This document shows positions 15,451 to 20,920 of a DNA stretch of 27,166 nucleotides, piece after piece. This DNA is from a virus. Made by a program: the position numbers and the translations under genes. Positions within the stretch are counted from its first letter, which is position 1. Each line of letters starts with the position of its first letter. The stretch spans positions 1-27,166 of IMG/VR virus record IMGVR_UViG_3300035681_000109; one strand, 5' to 3'. The notes beneath the pieces were generated by a model, which made no database searches, had not been told where the DNA came from, and saw nothing but the letters and a program-made list of their open reading frames with translations.

Positions 15451-16980
15451 TCAATGTCCCATCCATCCTGAAGAGGCTGCGTTGCCACCATAGGTCATGC
15501 GCGGTCGATTGTCCACTGGCCTTGCCTCGCGGTGCGCCACCGGATACGCGAACGTCACGGCGATAGCGTCGGCGGCGTCGGGGCTGGCCAGCCCGCGCGC
15601 CTTCATGTCCTTCTTGCTCTCTAGGAATATCGTCCCCTTTGAGTCCGGCTTCATCATTGGGCCGGTCAGGTCGCTCTTGAGGAAACGGTCGTTGGGGATG
15701 CTGGCCGTCTTCAGCCACTCCCGCATGGCGTGCCACATCTCGGCGCGCTTGTTCCCGAACATGACGGGCTTCGTTGAGCGCATACCGAAGTTCACGCCTC
15801 TGATCTTATACCGTTGCTCCTTCAGCCGGTCGACCACGCCCGCACCTAGTCCGCCCTCGTCGATCACGACGAGTTGGGGCCTGAACTCCTCGATGATGTC
15901 GATGACCCTGCCCACCACCTCCATCGTGTCGTCGCCCCGGTAGCGGCGTATGCCGATGATGTCACGGCCCTGCCGGATAGCGATGACGGTAGCGTCAGCC
16001 CCGAACCGCGCCGGGTCCACGCCCACGATTATCGGAGCCGTCTGGTCCTTCTGTGGTGGCCGTGTCTGCGCGTCCATGACCAGTGATGACGGTATGAACT
16101 GGTCATCCGATGCGTTCGGGAACGCGCCGTAGACCTCGACGTGGGCTTGGCTTGAGTCAGGTCCGTATTCGTCGATGATTTGCTGATAAACGGCCTTATC
16201 AGTTCCCTCCACGCTTCTGGCGTCAACAACCTTGTTTCGCCAGAACTCGCGCTTGCTGTTGAAGCACTCGTAGAAATATCCGCTGTTACGGCGGGGGTTG
16301 CTGAAAGCAAGCCAAAAACGATTAGGAGTGTTCTCTGTAAAGAAGCCACTGGCCACCGCCCAGATAGAGTCATCAATACCGCTCGCCTCGTCGAACACGA
16401 GCATGACGCCCGCGAAGTTATGCACGCCCGCGTAGCTGTCAGGGTTCTCAGCCGACCACAGCCGCCCCTCTACGCCCCAGTAGCGCGTGCCCAGCTTCAG
16501 ATCGCGTTCGACCAGCTCCGCGATCCACTTGGCCGGCAGCACTCGCGTTGCGGACACCTCGAACCAGTGGGTGTTAAGGCTCATTGATAGCCACTTGGTG
16601 ATCTCGGCCCAGGTGACGCTGCGGAGCTGCGCCTCTGAGTTGGCTGACACGATGGTCGTCGAGCCTATGCGGGTTGTCAGCATCCAGATCACGAGCCAGC
16701 TAACGAGGGCCGACTTACCGATACCGCGACCCGATGAGGTGGCCATACGGAAGGTTTCGTAATCTACCTTGCCGCCGTTCTCGCGGATGTGATCGCGCAG
16801 GTCCATCAGCACCTGCAACTGCCACTGACGCGGGCCTGTGAAGCCCTCCAGCGGCGTGCCGGCCTTACCCCACGGGAACGCCATCCTCACGAACGCGACC
16901 GGATCGTTCTTCACCTGCGCCGACCATAGCGTCGCCATCAGCTTCTGTTCTTCGTCCGCGCTATAAATCGGAACTTGCAT
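15451..16980 (-). CDS. terL: Terminase large subunit (packaging ATPase-nuclease)
   Basis: A 509-aa protein. The ATPase domain has a Walker A variant SGRGIGKS (83-90) and Walker B VMLVFDEAS (192-200, with D197-E198), then a probable coupling motif in FWLAFSNPRR (222-231). The C-terminal RNase H-like nuclease has GVDPARFGADATVIA (D322), VVIDEGGLGAGVVDRL (D374) and SPDAADAIA (D468/D471), the usual three-acid arrangement. It cuts concatemers and pumps DNA through the portal. It overlaps the upstream stop by TAATG at 16980. Unusually, an unknown gene separates it from the small subunit. Headful versus cohesive-end packaging cannot be told from sequence alone. Confidence 0.93.
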   Translation of the reverse strand: MQVPIYSADEEQKLMATLWSAQVKNDPVAFVRMAFPWGKAGTPLEGFTGPRQWQLQVLMDLRDHIRENGGKVDYETFRMATSSGRGIGKSALVSWLVIWMLTTRIGSTTIVSANSEAQLRSVTWAEITKWLSMSLNTHWFEVSATRVLPAKWIAELVERDLKLGTRYWGVEGRLWSAENPDSYAGVHNFAGVMLVFDEASGIDDSIWAVASGFFTENTPNRFWLAFSNPRRNSGYFYECFNSKREFWRNKVVDARSVEGTDKAVYQQIIDEYGPDSSQAHVEVYGAFPNASDDQFIPSSLVMDAQTRPPQKDQTAPIIVGVDPARFGADATVIAIRQGRDIIGIRRYRGDDTMEVVGRVIDIIEEFRPQLVVIDEGGLGAGVVDRLKEQRYKIRGVNFGMRSTKPVMFGNKRAEMWHAMREWLKTASIPNDRFLKSDLTGPMMKPDSKGTIFLESKKDMKARGLASPDAADAIAVTFAYPVAHREARPVDNRPRMTYGGNAASSGWMGH

Positions 16981-17621
16981 TATTCAGCCTTTCCGCCGCC
17001 GATCATGTGAAGCGATGGATACATGCGCAGGATCTCCGGCAAATGTCCCGCCCCCATAAAATACGCCCCATCCGGCTGGGCCAATAAGAACTTGTTGCGC
17101 CAGCGTTCGGCGCTTTTGGCGAACTTGTGCGGCTCCTTGCCGCCCCACATTTTGTCTTCGCCCTCAGACAGGAACGCCGTTACGTTGCGCTCAGTCGCCG
17201 GTTTTTTCGACTGATTCAGCATACCCATCTCAGACAAGAACTCTGTCAGCGTCCCATCGTCATAGTCGCGGTCTTTGAAGTAGTTTACGTCGCTGTCGAG
17301 GATAGACTGAAAGATCGTCTTGCTGCTGTCCGTTATGCGCGGCGCAATATGGTTTTCTTTGACGTTCGAGAATAGCACGAATAGGAACTCGACCGGATAG
17401 CCCTTTACGGACTTGGCGAACTTGTCATCCCATGACCCTTTATAGGGAACATCAAAATATTCTTTGTCCCCGCCGTCACCCTCATACCACGCCCCGTCAG
17501 CGCGAGCGATCAGATTGATCTTGTCTATCAGATCCTTCGACAGCGGCGGTTTGCGCCCATGCGGCATCCCCACGAATACCTTGTTCGGGTTCTGGAAGAT
17601 CACCCCGTATGGCGCTTGCAT
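16980..17621 (-). CDS. Unknown protein between small and large terminase genes
   Basis: A 213-aa protein I do not recognise. It has QAPYGVIFQNPNKVFVGMPH, KPPLSKDLIDKINLIARADG with AWYEGDGGDKEYFD, a hydrophobic core strand (VEFLFVLFSNV), acidic DSDVNYFKDRDYDDG, and a basic C-terminal part (AKSAERWRNKFLLAQPDGAY). The composition looks soluble and folded, with no signal or membrane segment. GGAGA lies 11 nt before ATG 17621. The first 125 nt overlap the end of the small terminase gene in another frame, and the stop overlaps the large terminase start (TAATG). Co-translation with both subunits hints at a packaging accessory, for example a nuclease modulator, but this is inference. Confidence 0.65.
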   Translation of the reverse strand: MQAPYGVIFQNPNKVFVGMPHGRKPPLSKDLIDKINLIARADGAWYEGDGGDKEYFDVPYKGSWDDKFAKSVKGYPVEFLFVLFSNVKENHIAPRITDSSKTIFQSILDSDVNYFKDRDYDDGTLTEFLSEMGMLNQSKKPATERNVTAFLSEGEDKMWGGKEPHKFAKSAERWRNKFLLAQPDGAYFMGAGHLPEILRMYPSLHMIGGGKAE

Positions 17622-18015
17622 CTAATAGTTCTCCGGTTATTACGCGCTGCTGCGCCTCTTCCAGCGCCGCTATGATGGATATGCGCTGCTCGACCTGCAC
17701 CTGCACCGACTGCGGAGCCGTCCACTTGTGGACATGCTTGAGGATGTCCAGCGCCGCCTTGGTGTCGCCCTCACGCGCCGCCTTGTGCAGCACCTCCGAC
17801 ATCTCCGCCTCGCCCTCAGCGCGGCCCTTCTGTTCGGCATACTCCGCGATGGGGTCGAACTGCACCAAGCGTCGGTATTCCTGCGGGGTCATGCCAGCGG
17901 CGTAGGCGAGCGTGTCGCCTTTCAGACCTTTGCGCGCGGCTAAGTAAATGCGCTCTAGGACGGCTTCCGTCGCTTCGATTTTGCGCGGCTCATAGGGAAG
18001 AGATTCAAACGTCAT
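17497..18015 (-). CDS. terS: Probable terminase small subunit
   Basis: From ATG 18015 it is a 172-aa protein starting TFESLPYEPRKIEATEAVLE. Residues about 20-55 look like a helix-turn-helix (AARKGLKGDTLAYAAGMTPQ EYRRL), then an Ala/Glu-rich helical oligomerisation region (AEGEAEMSEVLHKAAREGDT), AALDILKHVHKW and a conserved-looking VEQRISIIAALEEAQQRV. This fits small terminases that recognise packaging DNA. The frame is open up to 18189, but the extra residues only translate the AT-rich leader repeats, so the internal start is preferred despite a weak RBS (AAAGA). The last about 42 residues overlap the next gene out of frame and are polar and probably disordered. First gene of the late operon. 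Confidence 0.72.
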   Translation of the reverse strand: MTFESLPYEPRKIEATEAVLERIYLAARKGLKGDTLAYAAGMTPQEYRRLVQFDPIAEYAEQKGRAEGEAEMSEVLHKAAREGDTKAALDILKHVHKWTAPQSVQVQVEQRISIIAALEEAQQRVITGELLDASAIRGDLPEPEQGIRGDAAWAQTAAVEGSDRQDQSDRSR

Positions 18016-18037
18016 AAAGTCTTTTAGCACGGAAATA

Positions 18038-18087
18038 AAAAATAAAAAAGTTCGTGGATTTTTACAAAAAAAATAAAAAAGTTCGTG
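18038..18087. repeat. Imperfect direct repeat of an A-rich element in the small-terminase leader
   Basis: AAAAATAAAAAAGTTCGTG occurs twice, ending near 18056 and near 18087 and about 30 bp apart (second copy preceded by extra A residues). On the transcribed minus strand this gives two CACGAAC-plus-T-tract units upstream of the ATG at 18015. It could be a curved-DNA or regulator site, or two U-tract pause elements in the late leader RNA. No strong GC stem precedes the T-tracts, so these are not clear terminators. Confidence 0.65.
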
Positions 18088-18264
18088 CAGACCCTTCGTA
18101 TTTTTTAAAGGAGATCCTTCGGCCCAGCCCCCGCCCTGTTTACATACCTGATACGTTATAACATTACGTTTACAATTATGAATGTACAATTAAAGTATTG
18201 CGTTAAGTTTACATACAATGGCTGCGCTTATGCTTTATACAGTTTATACTATTTGCCAGCAAGT

Positions 18265-18300
18265 CGGGATCGGGATCGGGATCGGGATCGGGATCGGGAT
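18265..18300 (+). repeat. Six tandem copies of the hexamer CGGGAT
   Basis: Six perfect contiguous CGGGAT units (36 bp) followed by CC, so every unit junction forms a GATC. It is the only perfect short tandem repeat of this size noticed in the window. A simple-sequence tract in non-coding DNA may be a protein-binding array or a slippage-prone spacer. Frames crossing it give Asp-Arg or Asp-Pro dipeptide repeats and are not genes. Confidence 0.95.
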
Positions 18301-18340
18301 CCTGGCTTGCGCTTGGGTGCAGCGGCGTCGGGGCGAGGCG

Positions 18341-18370
18341 GTTTATATGCAGTTTATGCAGTTTATACAG
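18341..18370 (+). repeat. Three adjacent GTTTAT-GCA/ACA repeats
   Basis: GTTTATATGCA (18341), GTTTATGCA (18352) and GTTTATACAG (18361) are spaced 11 and 9 bp apart, about one helical turn, so proteins bound to them would lie on one face of the DNA. Related CTTTATAC and GTTTATAC units lie at 18232-18249 on the other side of the hexamer array. An iteron-like or operator array is likely. Confidence 0.75.
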
Positions 18371-18549
18371 CCAAAAAAAATCGGTTGCAGATAAATATGT
18401 ATGTATACAACTTAACATTTTCATAGGTTGTTATCTTTACTTTAATATAAATCGCCTAAGTGCCTTGTTCTCAATAGACTTTCGCCCGCCTATCGACCGC
18501 ATAAACCGGCGCTAACGACTATTTATTTTTCCACCCCGTAAAAAATCTC

Positions 18550-18577
18550 TTGCCACTATCCACAATCGGCCTATAAA
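18550..18577 (+). promoter_or_regulatory. Sigma70-like early promoter
   Basis: A -35 element TTGCCA (18550-18555), 16-bp spacer and -10 TATAAA (18572-18577) each match the sigma70 consensus at 5 of 6 positions. It points into the early operon, with the first ATG at 18606, predicting a very short leader. The spacer holds a DnaA-box-like CTATCCACA (18556-18564). Confidence 0.6.
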
Positions 18578-18590
18578 TAACATATCCACA
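18556..18590 (+). promoter_or_regulatory. Two DnaA-box-like sites in and after the early promoter
   Basis: CTATCCACA (18556-18564) and ATATCCACA (18582-18590) each differ from the DnaA box TTATCCACA only at the first base. The first lies between -35 and -10, the second at the expected transcription start. A third copy (18895-18903) precedes the second early gene. A protein bound here would compete with RNA polymerase. Candidate binders are host DnaA or the phage DnaA domain IV-like protein at 20361. Confidence 0.55.
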
Positions 18591-18605
18591 GCAAAGGAGA
18601 CGAAC

Positions 18606-18893
18606 ATGCGACTAACAATCTGCAAAGACTACAACGGACACAAAGACGCGCTGTTTATGATGCGCGACGATGACACGCGCAGCGGTTATGAGACGGCGAC
18701 ACGCGGCAAGTATGCGCGCGGCGTGCTGACAACCGATGACGGGCTAACCTATAAGGTCCACGCTGATTGGAGCGTGAGCGCAATCGAGACGGACGCGTTC
18801 AAGTGTTACGTTGTCAACGCCGCGCGGCTATCGCCGGCCAAGCGCAACGCCGCGCAACGCGCCGCTCTAATCGCCGCCCGCGCGTTAGTATAA
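18606..18893 (+). CDS. First early-operon protein, unknown
   Basis: A 95-aa basic protein (RLTICKDYNGHKDALFMMRD; YARGVLTTDDGLTYKVHADW; C-terminal RLSPAKRNAAQRAALIAARA helix). It has an excellent ribosome binding site (AAAGGAG, 6 nt before ATG). No family is recognised. The N-terminal half looks beta-rich and the C-terminal a positively charged amphipathic helix. Being first after the early promoter, it is a candidate host-takeover or regulatory protein, but nothing in the sequence proves this. Confidence 0.75.
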   Translation: MRLTICKDYNGHKDALFMMRDDDTRSGYETATRGKYARGVLTTDDGLTYKVHADWSVSAIETDAFKCYVVNAARLSPAKRNAAQRAALIAARALV

Positions 18894-18903
18894 CATATCC
18901 ACA
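18891..18903 (+). repeat. 13-bp direct repeat ahead of second early gene (copy of 18578-18590)
   Basis: TAACATATCCACA occurs identically at 18578-18590 and 18891-18903, each just upstream of a ribosome binding site (GCAAAGGAG and CAGGAG). It contains the DnaA-box-like core TATCCACA. Its first TAA is also the in-frame stop of the first early gene. It may be an operator, or a 5'-UTR element shared by the two messages. Confidence 0.85.
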
Positions 18904-18917
18904 CAGGAGCCAAGACA

Positions 18918-19394
18918 ATGGAAACCGCAGCAGACATTAAACAATGGGCAACCGAACAATGGAACGGTCGCCTGTTACATTCCGGCCATCGTAACGTGTT
19001 CACACAAGGCGCGGGCGGTATTGCCACGAAAGCGGGCGGCAACGTCACCTATAAGTCGAAAGAACAAAAAGCCTATGAAGCGCGGTTTGGCGTCTATAAC
19101 AAAAAGCTGGTGCCCGTCATCTTGGCCGAAGCGACACGCGACGATAGCGGCGAGCTGCCGCACTACACATGGCCTAAGACAGAAACGCCGGCCAAGATAG
19201 CGCCAGCAATACCGCGCAAGCGCGTTCCTAAAGCAAAACTAGAACAAGCGGCAGCCATTATCGCCAAAGTGCCGCAAGATGAGCTGGCGACGTTCCTTGC
19301 CCGGTTCGGCCTGTCACTGTCGCTCGCCGCGTCAATCGCGTCGCTGGACAATGCCGAACAAATCGCGCGTCAATTTTTGCGGGCTACGTTATGA
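18918..19394 (+). CDS. Early protein, unknown (158 aa)
   Basis: A 158-aa protein with an ACAGGAG ribosome binding site. The N-terminal half has TAADIKQWATEQWNGRLLHS and GNVTYKSKEQKAYEARFGVY. A Pro/Lys-rich linker (about 95-110: PAKIAPAIPRKRVPKAK) leads to a helical C-terminal domain (LEQAAAIIAKVPQDELATFL, SLSLAASIASLDNAEQIARQ). No known family is recognised. The two-domain plan with a basic linker would suit a DNA- or RNA-binding adaptor, which is inference only. Its stop overlaps the next start (ATGA at 19391). Confidence 0.75.
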   Translation: METAADIKQWATEQWNGRLLHSGHRNVFTQGAGGIATKAGGNVTYKSKEQKAYEARFGVYNKKLVPVILAEATRDDSGELPHYTWPKTETPAKIAPAIPRKRVPKAKLEQAAAIIAKVPQDELATFLARFGLSLSLAASIASLDNAEQIARQFLRATL

Positions 19395-19549
19395 CCGAAC
19401 CGCAACCTATCTGGCGCTTATTGCGCCAGCTTCGCGCCCTGCTAGTCGACGCTGACTGGCAAGGCGACGACACAACACAAATACAGGCCGCAATCACGCG
19501 GCTTGAAATGCTGCAATCATACGGAGAAACGCACGATGTTGAGCATTGA
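19391..19549 (+). CDS. Small early protein (52 aa), unknown
   Basis: Hand-translated 52-aa frame: TEPQPIWRLLRQLRALLVDA, DWQGDDTTQIQAAITRLEML, QSYGETHDVEH. Predicted two-helix protein. It starts in an ATGA overlap with the preceding gene and overlaps the next gene by 14 nt, so coupling supports expression. It may be a small helical partner or inhibitor protein; no family is recognised. Confidence 0.6.
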   Translation: MTEPQPIWRLLRQLRALLVDADWQGDDTTQIQAAITRLEMLQSYGETHDVEH

Positions 19550-19694
19550 CATAGAGATTGACCAGCTAGAGGCGCTGCTAAACCACCTCGCAAAGCAAGA
19601 GCGCACGCCGCTGCTAGACGTGGCCTATAAAACCTTGCAGGACGCCCACACGAACGCAGCTGAAGAATATTGGACGGGGGTTTGGAATGTATAG
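19536..19694 (+). CDS. Small early protein (52 aa), unknown
   Basis: From ATG 19536 (GGAG 9 nt upstream) it is a 52-aa acidic, helical protein: LSIDIEIDQLEALLNHLAKQ, ERTPLLDVAYKTLQDAHTNA, AEEYWTGVWNV. An upstream in-frame start at 19503 has no ribosome binding site and is not preferred. It overlaps the next gene by 8 nt. Function unknown. Confidence 0.6.
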   Translation: MLSIDIEIDQLEALLNHLAKQERTPLLDVAYKTLQDAHTNAAEEYWTGVWNV

Positions 19695-19956
19695 CTTCAC
19701 ATATGATTTCGACGAATTGCAGCCGTGGCCGGGCCTTGCCGTCTATTGCTACGGCAGCGCCGAGATCAGCTATGGCTGGGAAGGACCGGACCGCGAAGTA
19801 GGATACAGGGGCGGCCCATATGACATAGAGGTCGAAAGCATAACGCTAGACGCCCCGCTCGACCGGGACCATCCCCTCTATGCCCTAATCGTCGCGCAGC
19901 TAGAGACTAGCGACCATGTCGCAGAAAAATGTGTCGAGGACTATGAAGAATATTGA
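19687..19956 (+). CDS. Early acidic protein (89 aa), unknown
   Basis: An 89-aa acidic protein with aromatic residues throughout (YSFTYDFDELQPWPGLAVYC, YGSAEISYGWEGPDREVGYR, YDIEVESITLDAPLDRDHPL), ending in a charged helix (VAEKCVEDYEEY). It is probably beta-strand rich and cytoplasmic. No family is recognised. Acidic small early proteins often act as inhibitors or DNA mimics, but that is only a possibility. It overlaps both neighbours. Confidence 0.65.
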   Translation: MYSFTYDFDELQPWPGLAVYCYGSAEISYGWEGPDREVGYRGGPYDIEVESITLDAPLDRDHPLYALIVAQLETSDHVAEKCVEDYEEY

Positions 19957-20038
19957 TCTACTCGCCGCAGCACTAGGGGCAGCGCTGGCGATACCCGCGC
20001 TCGCCCTATTCGTAACGTATCTACTGGGAGGCCTATAA
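19943..20038 (+). CDS. 31-aa single-pass membrane micropeptide
   Basis: Hand-translated: KNIDLLAAALGAALAIPALA, then LFVTYLLGGL. Apart from the first few residues the whole peptide is one hydrophobic helix, so inner-membrane insertion is likely. It starts inside the end of the previous gene (14-nt overlap; the preceding GAGGA sequence at 19936 is a plausible ribosome binding site), and its TAA overlaps the next ATG. Real translation is supported by this tight packing, not by homology. Confidence 0.5.
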   Translation: MKNIDLLAAALGAALAIPALALFVTYLLGGL

Positions 20039-20190
20039 TGAGCCGTGTCAAGGACTACTTTCAATTTAGCCAGCTCTTACACTGGCTATCCGACGAAGCG
20101 CTTAACATCCTGCTAGAGACAGAGCAGGACGATTACCGCGCCAAGATCATCCAAAACGAGCTGGAGAAGCGCGGCCATGCTCCGGCTTGA
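20038..20190 (+). CDS. Small early protein (50 aa), unknown
   Basis: Hand-translated 50-aa helical, charged protein: SRVKDYFQFSQLLHWLSDEA, LNILLETEQDDYRAKIIQNE, LEKRGHAPA. GGGAGG lies upstream, inside the end of the micropeptide gene, and the start overlaps that gene's stop (TAATG). It overlaps the following gene by 14 nt. No family is recognised. Confidence 0.6.
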   Translation: MSRVKDYFQFSQLLHWLSDEALNILLETEQDDYRAKIIQNELEKRGHAPA

Positions 20191-20422
20191 TCTCGACACC
20201 GAACCCGGCGGGGTCACAACCCGCTGGCGCACCGGGGAGGGGCTATCGCTGCATCGCCGCGACGGCTCCCTTATAATGAAAATCCATGCGCCCTACGCTG
20301 ACGAGCGTTCTGTTGTCACGGCGGCGCACGCCCTCAATTTTATGTTCAAGAGTCTGAAACATGCGAAACGAACTGACGGAAGCGATACAGGATCTGATAG
20401 AGGAGACGGCGCACAAGCATAA
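20177..20422 (+). CDS. Early protein (81 aa), unknown
   Basis: An 81-aa protein. The first 60 residues look folded and beta-rich (LRLDLDTEPGGVTTRWRTGE; GLSLHRRDGSLIMKIHAPYA), followed by a helix (SVVTAAHALNFMFKSLKHAK). The last about 20 residues (Asp/Gly-rich) overlap the start of the DnaA domain IV-like gene in another frame and are probably unconstrained. GGAGAAG precedes the ATG. Function unknown. Confidence 0.6.
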   Translation: MLRLDLDTEPGGVTTRWRTGEGLSLHRRDGSLIMKIHAPYADERSVVTAAHALNFMFKSLKHAKRTDGSDTGSDRGDGAQA

Positions 20423-20603
20423 CATCTCCACCGACCTGCTAATCGGCCATAACCGCCATCCGAGGGCCATATGGCCCCGATTTGAGGTGATGTGGCGCGC
20501 ACGGCATGAGCTGAACGCGCCGCTGCAACTAATCGGCCAGGTGCTAGGCGGGCGCGACCATACAACAATAATGCACGGGATCAAACGCTATGAAGAACGA
20601 TAA
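20361..20603 (+). CDS. Stand-alone DnaA domain IV-like DNA-binding protein
   Basis: An 80-aa protein. After a short N-terminal helix (residues 3-20) it has ISTDLLIGHNRHPRAIWPRF (22-41), EVMWRARHELNAPLQLIGQV (42-61) and LGGRDHTTIMHGIKRYEE (62-79). The last block is the DnaA signature (I-G-x-x-x-G-G-R-D-H-T-T-x-x-H), whose Arg-Asp-His-Thr-Thr residues read the DnaA box, and the first part matches the basic loop and helix-turn-helix of DnaA domain IV. The AAA+ and N-terminal domains are absent. It may occupy DnaA boxes at the phage origin or early promoter, or compete with host DnaA (inference). The small DnaA-related HdaB of Caulobacter is a possible analogue. Confidence 0.82.
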   Translation: MRNELTEAIQDLIEETAHKHNISTDLLIGHNRHPRAIWPRFEVMWRARHELNAPLQLIGQVLGGRDHTTIMHGIKRYEER

Positions 20604-20658
20604 TATTTTCGTGATAGTCTTGGTCGTCCTAATTGAACTCTTACTTGGACTGAAATAA
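20590..20658 (+). CDS. 22-aa membrane micropeptide
   Basis: Hand-translated: KNDNIFVIVLVVLIELLLGLK. One hydrophobic helix with charged ends. It starts within the end of the DnaA-like gene (15-nt overlap), and its TAA overlaps the next start (TAATG), the same arrangement as the 31-aa peptide at 19943. At this length chance cannot be excluded; support is position and the clean membrane profile. Confidence 0.4.
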   Translation: MKNDNIFVIVLVVLIELLLGLK

Positions 20659-20858
20659 TGACGTTCGAAGAGCAATATCAGGCCATACAGGCCGTAATAC
20701 CTGACTTGCCGCGCGACGTGCCGGCCTATCAGGTGAACCCGCCTTTATGGGCGTTCTGGCGCACCGTGGAGCCGTGGGCGCAGGAAAGCCCGGTCTTTAC
20801 TGAAATGGAGATTGTGCGGCGATTAGATCTCATGTATATGGGCCAAGGCGTCTGTTAG
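20658..20858 (+). CDS. Early protein (66 aa), unknown
   Basis: A 66-aa protein rich in aromatic residues and Pro: TFEEQYQAIQAVIPDLPRDV, PAYQVNPPLWAFWRTVEPWA, QESPVFTEMEIVRRLDLMYM. Likely helical and soluble. It starts in a TAATG overlap and is the last gene before the intrinsic terminator at 20887. No family is recognised. Confidence 0.65.
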   Translation: MTFEEQYQAIQAVIPDLPRDVPAYQVNPPLWAFWRTVEPWAQESPVFTEMEIVRRLDLMYMGQGVC

Positions 20859-20886
20859 ACGCCAGTTTCCTCCCAATGGTGACTAG

Positions 20887-20910
20887 GCCGGCGCAAGCCG
20901 GCTTCTTTTT
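20887..20910 (+). terminator. Intrinsic terminator within the early operon
   Basis: GCCGGC, loop GCAA (a GNRA tetraloop), GCCGGC, then TTCTTTTT: a compact rho-independent terminator on the plus strand, 28 nt after the 66-aa gene. No T-tract follows it on the minus strand, so it should stop only rightward transcription. The next gene starts 10 nt later, so that gene needs read-through or antitermination. Confidence 0.88.
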
Positions 20911-20920
20911 AGGCGCTACC

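Larger units (their letters stand above)
18016..18605. other. 590-bp non-coding divergence region, candidate replication origin and switch
   Basis: No convincing gene lies here. It separates the leftward late operon from the rightward early operon. It contains a duplicated A-rich element (18038-18087), GTTTAYA heptamers at 18138, 18168, 18207, 18242, 18341 and 18361 (all on the plus strand, plus GTTTATG at 18352), six perfect tandem CGGGAT copies (18265-18300), an AT-rich stretch (about 18370-18460), two DnaA-box-like TATCCACA sites and a sigma70-like promoter. Iteron-like repeats, an AT-rich segment and DnaA-like sites together are the usual makeup of a replication origin; function is inferred. 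Confidence 0.6.

Noticed and set aside
18015-18189. 58-codon N-terminal extension of the small terminase
   Set aside because: It encodes the AT-rich leader repeats as Phe/Lys-rich sequence unlike any terminase; the internal ATG at 18015 gives a normal start.
18180-18225. Possible leftward late promoter (TTGTAT, 18 bp, TTTAAT on the minus strand)
   Set aside because: Both elements are weak in a very AT-rich stretch where such matches are common; not listed as a feature.
18178-18426. Open frames on both strands with Asp-Arg or Asp-Pro dipeptide runs across the hexamer array
   Set aside because: They only translate the CGGGAT tandem repeat, lack ribosome binding sites and have no other protein-like content.
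18016-18605. CRISPR-like array in the repeat-rich region
   Set aside because: Repeats are 6-10 bp and unevenly spaced; no 23-40 bp repeat/spacer pattern and no cas genes.
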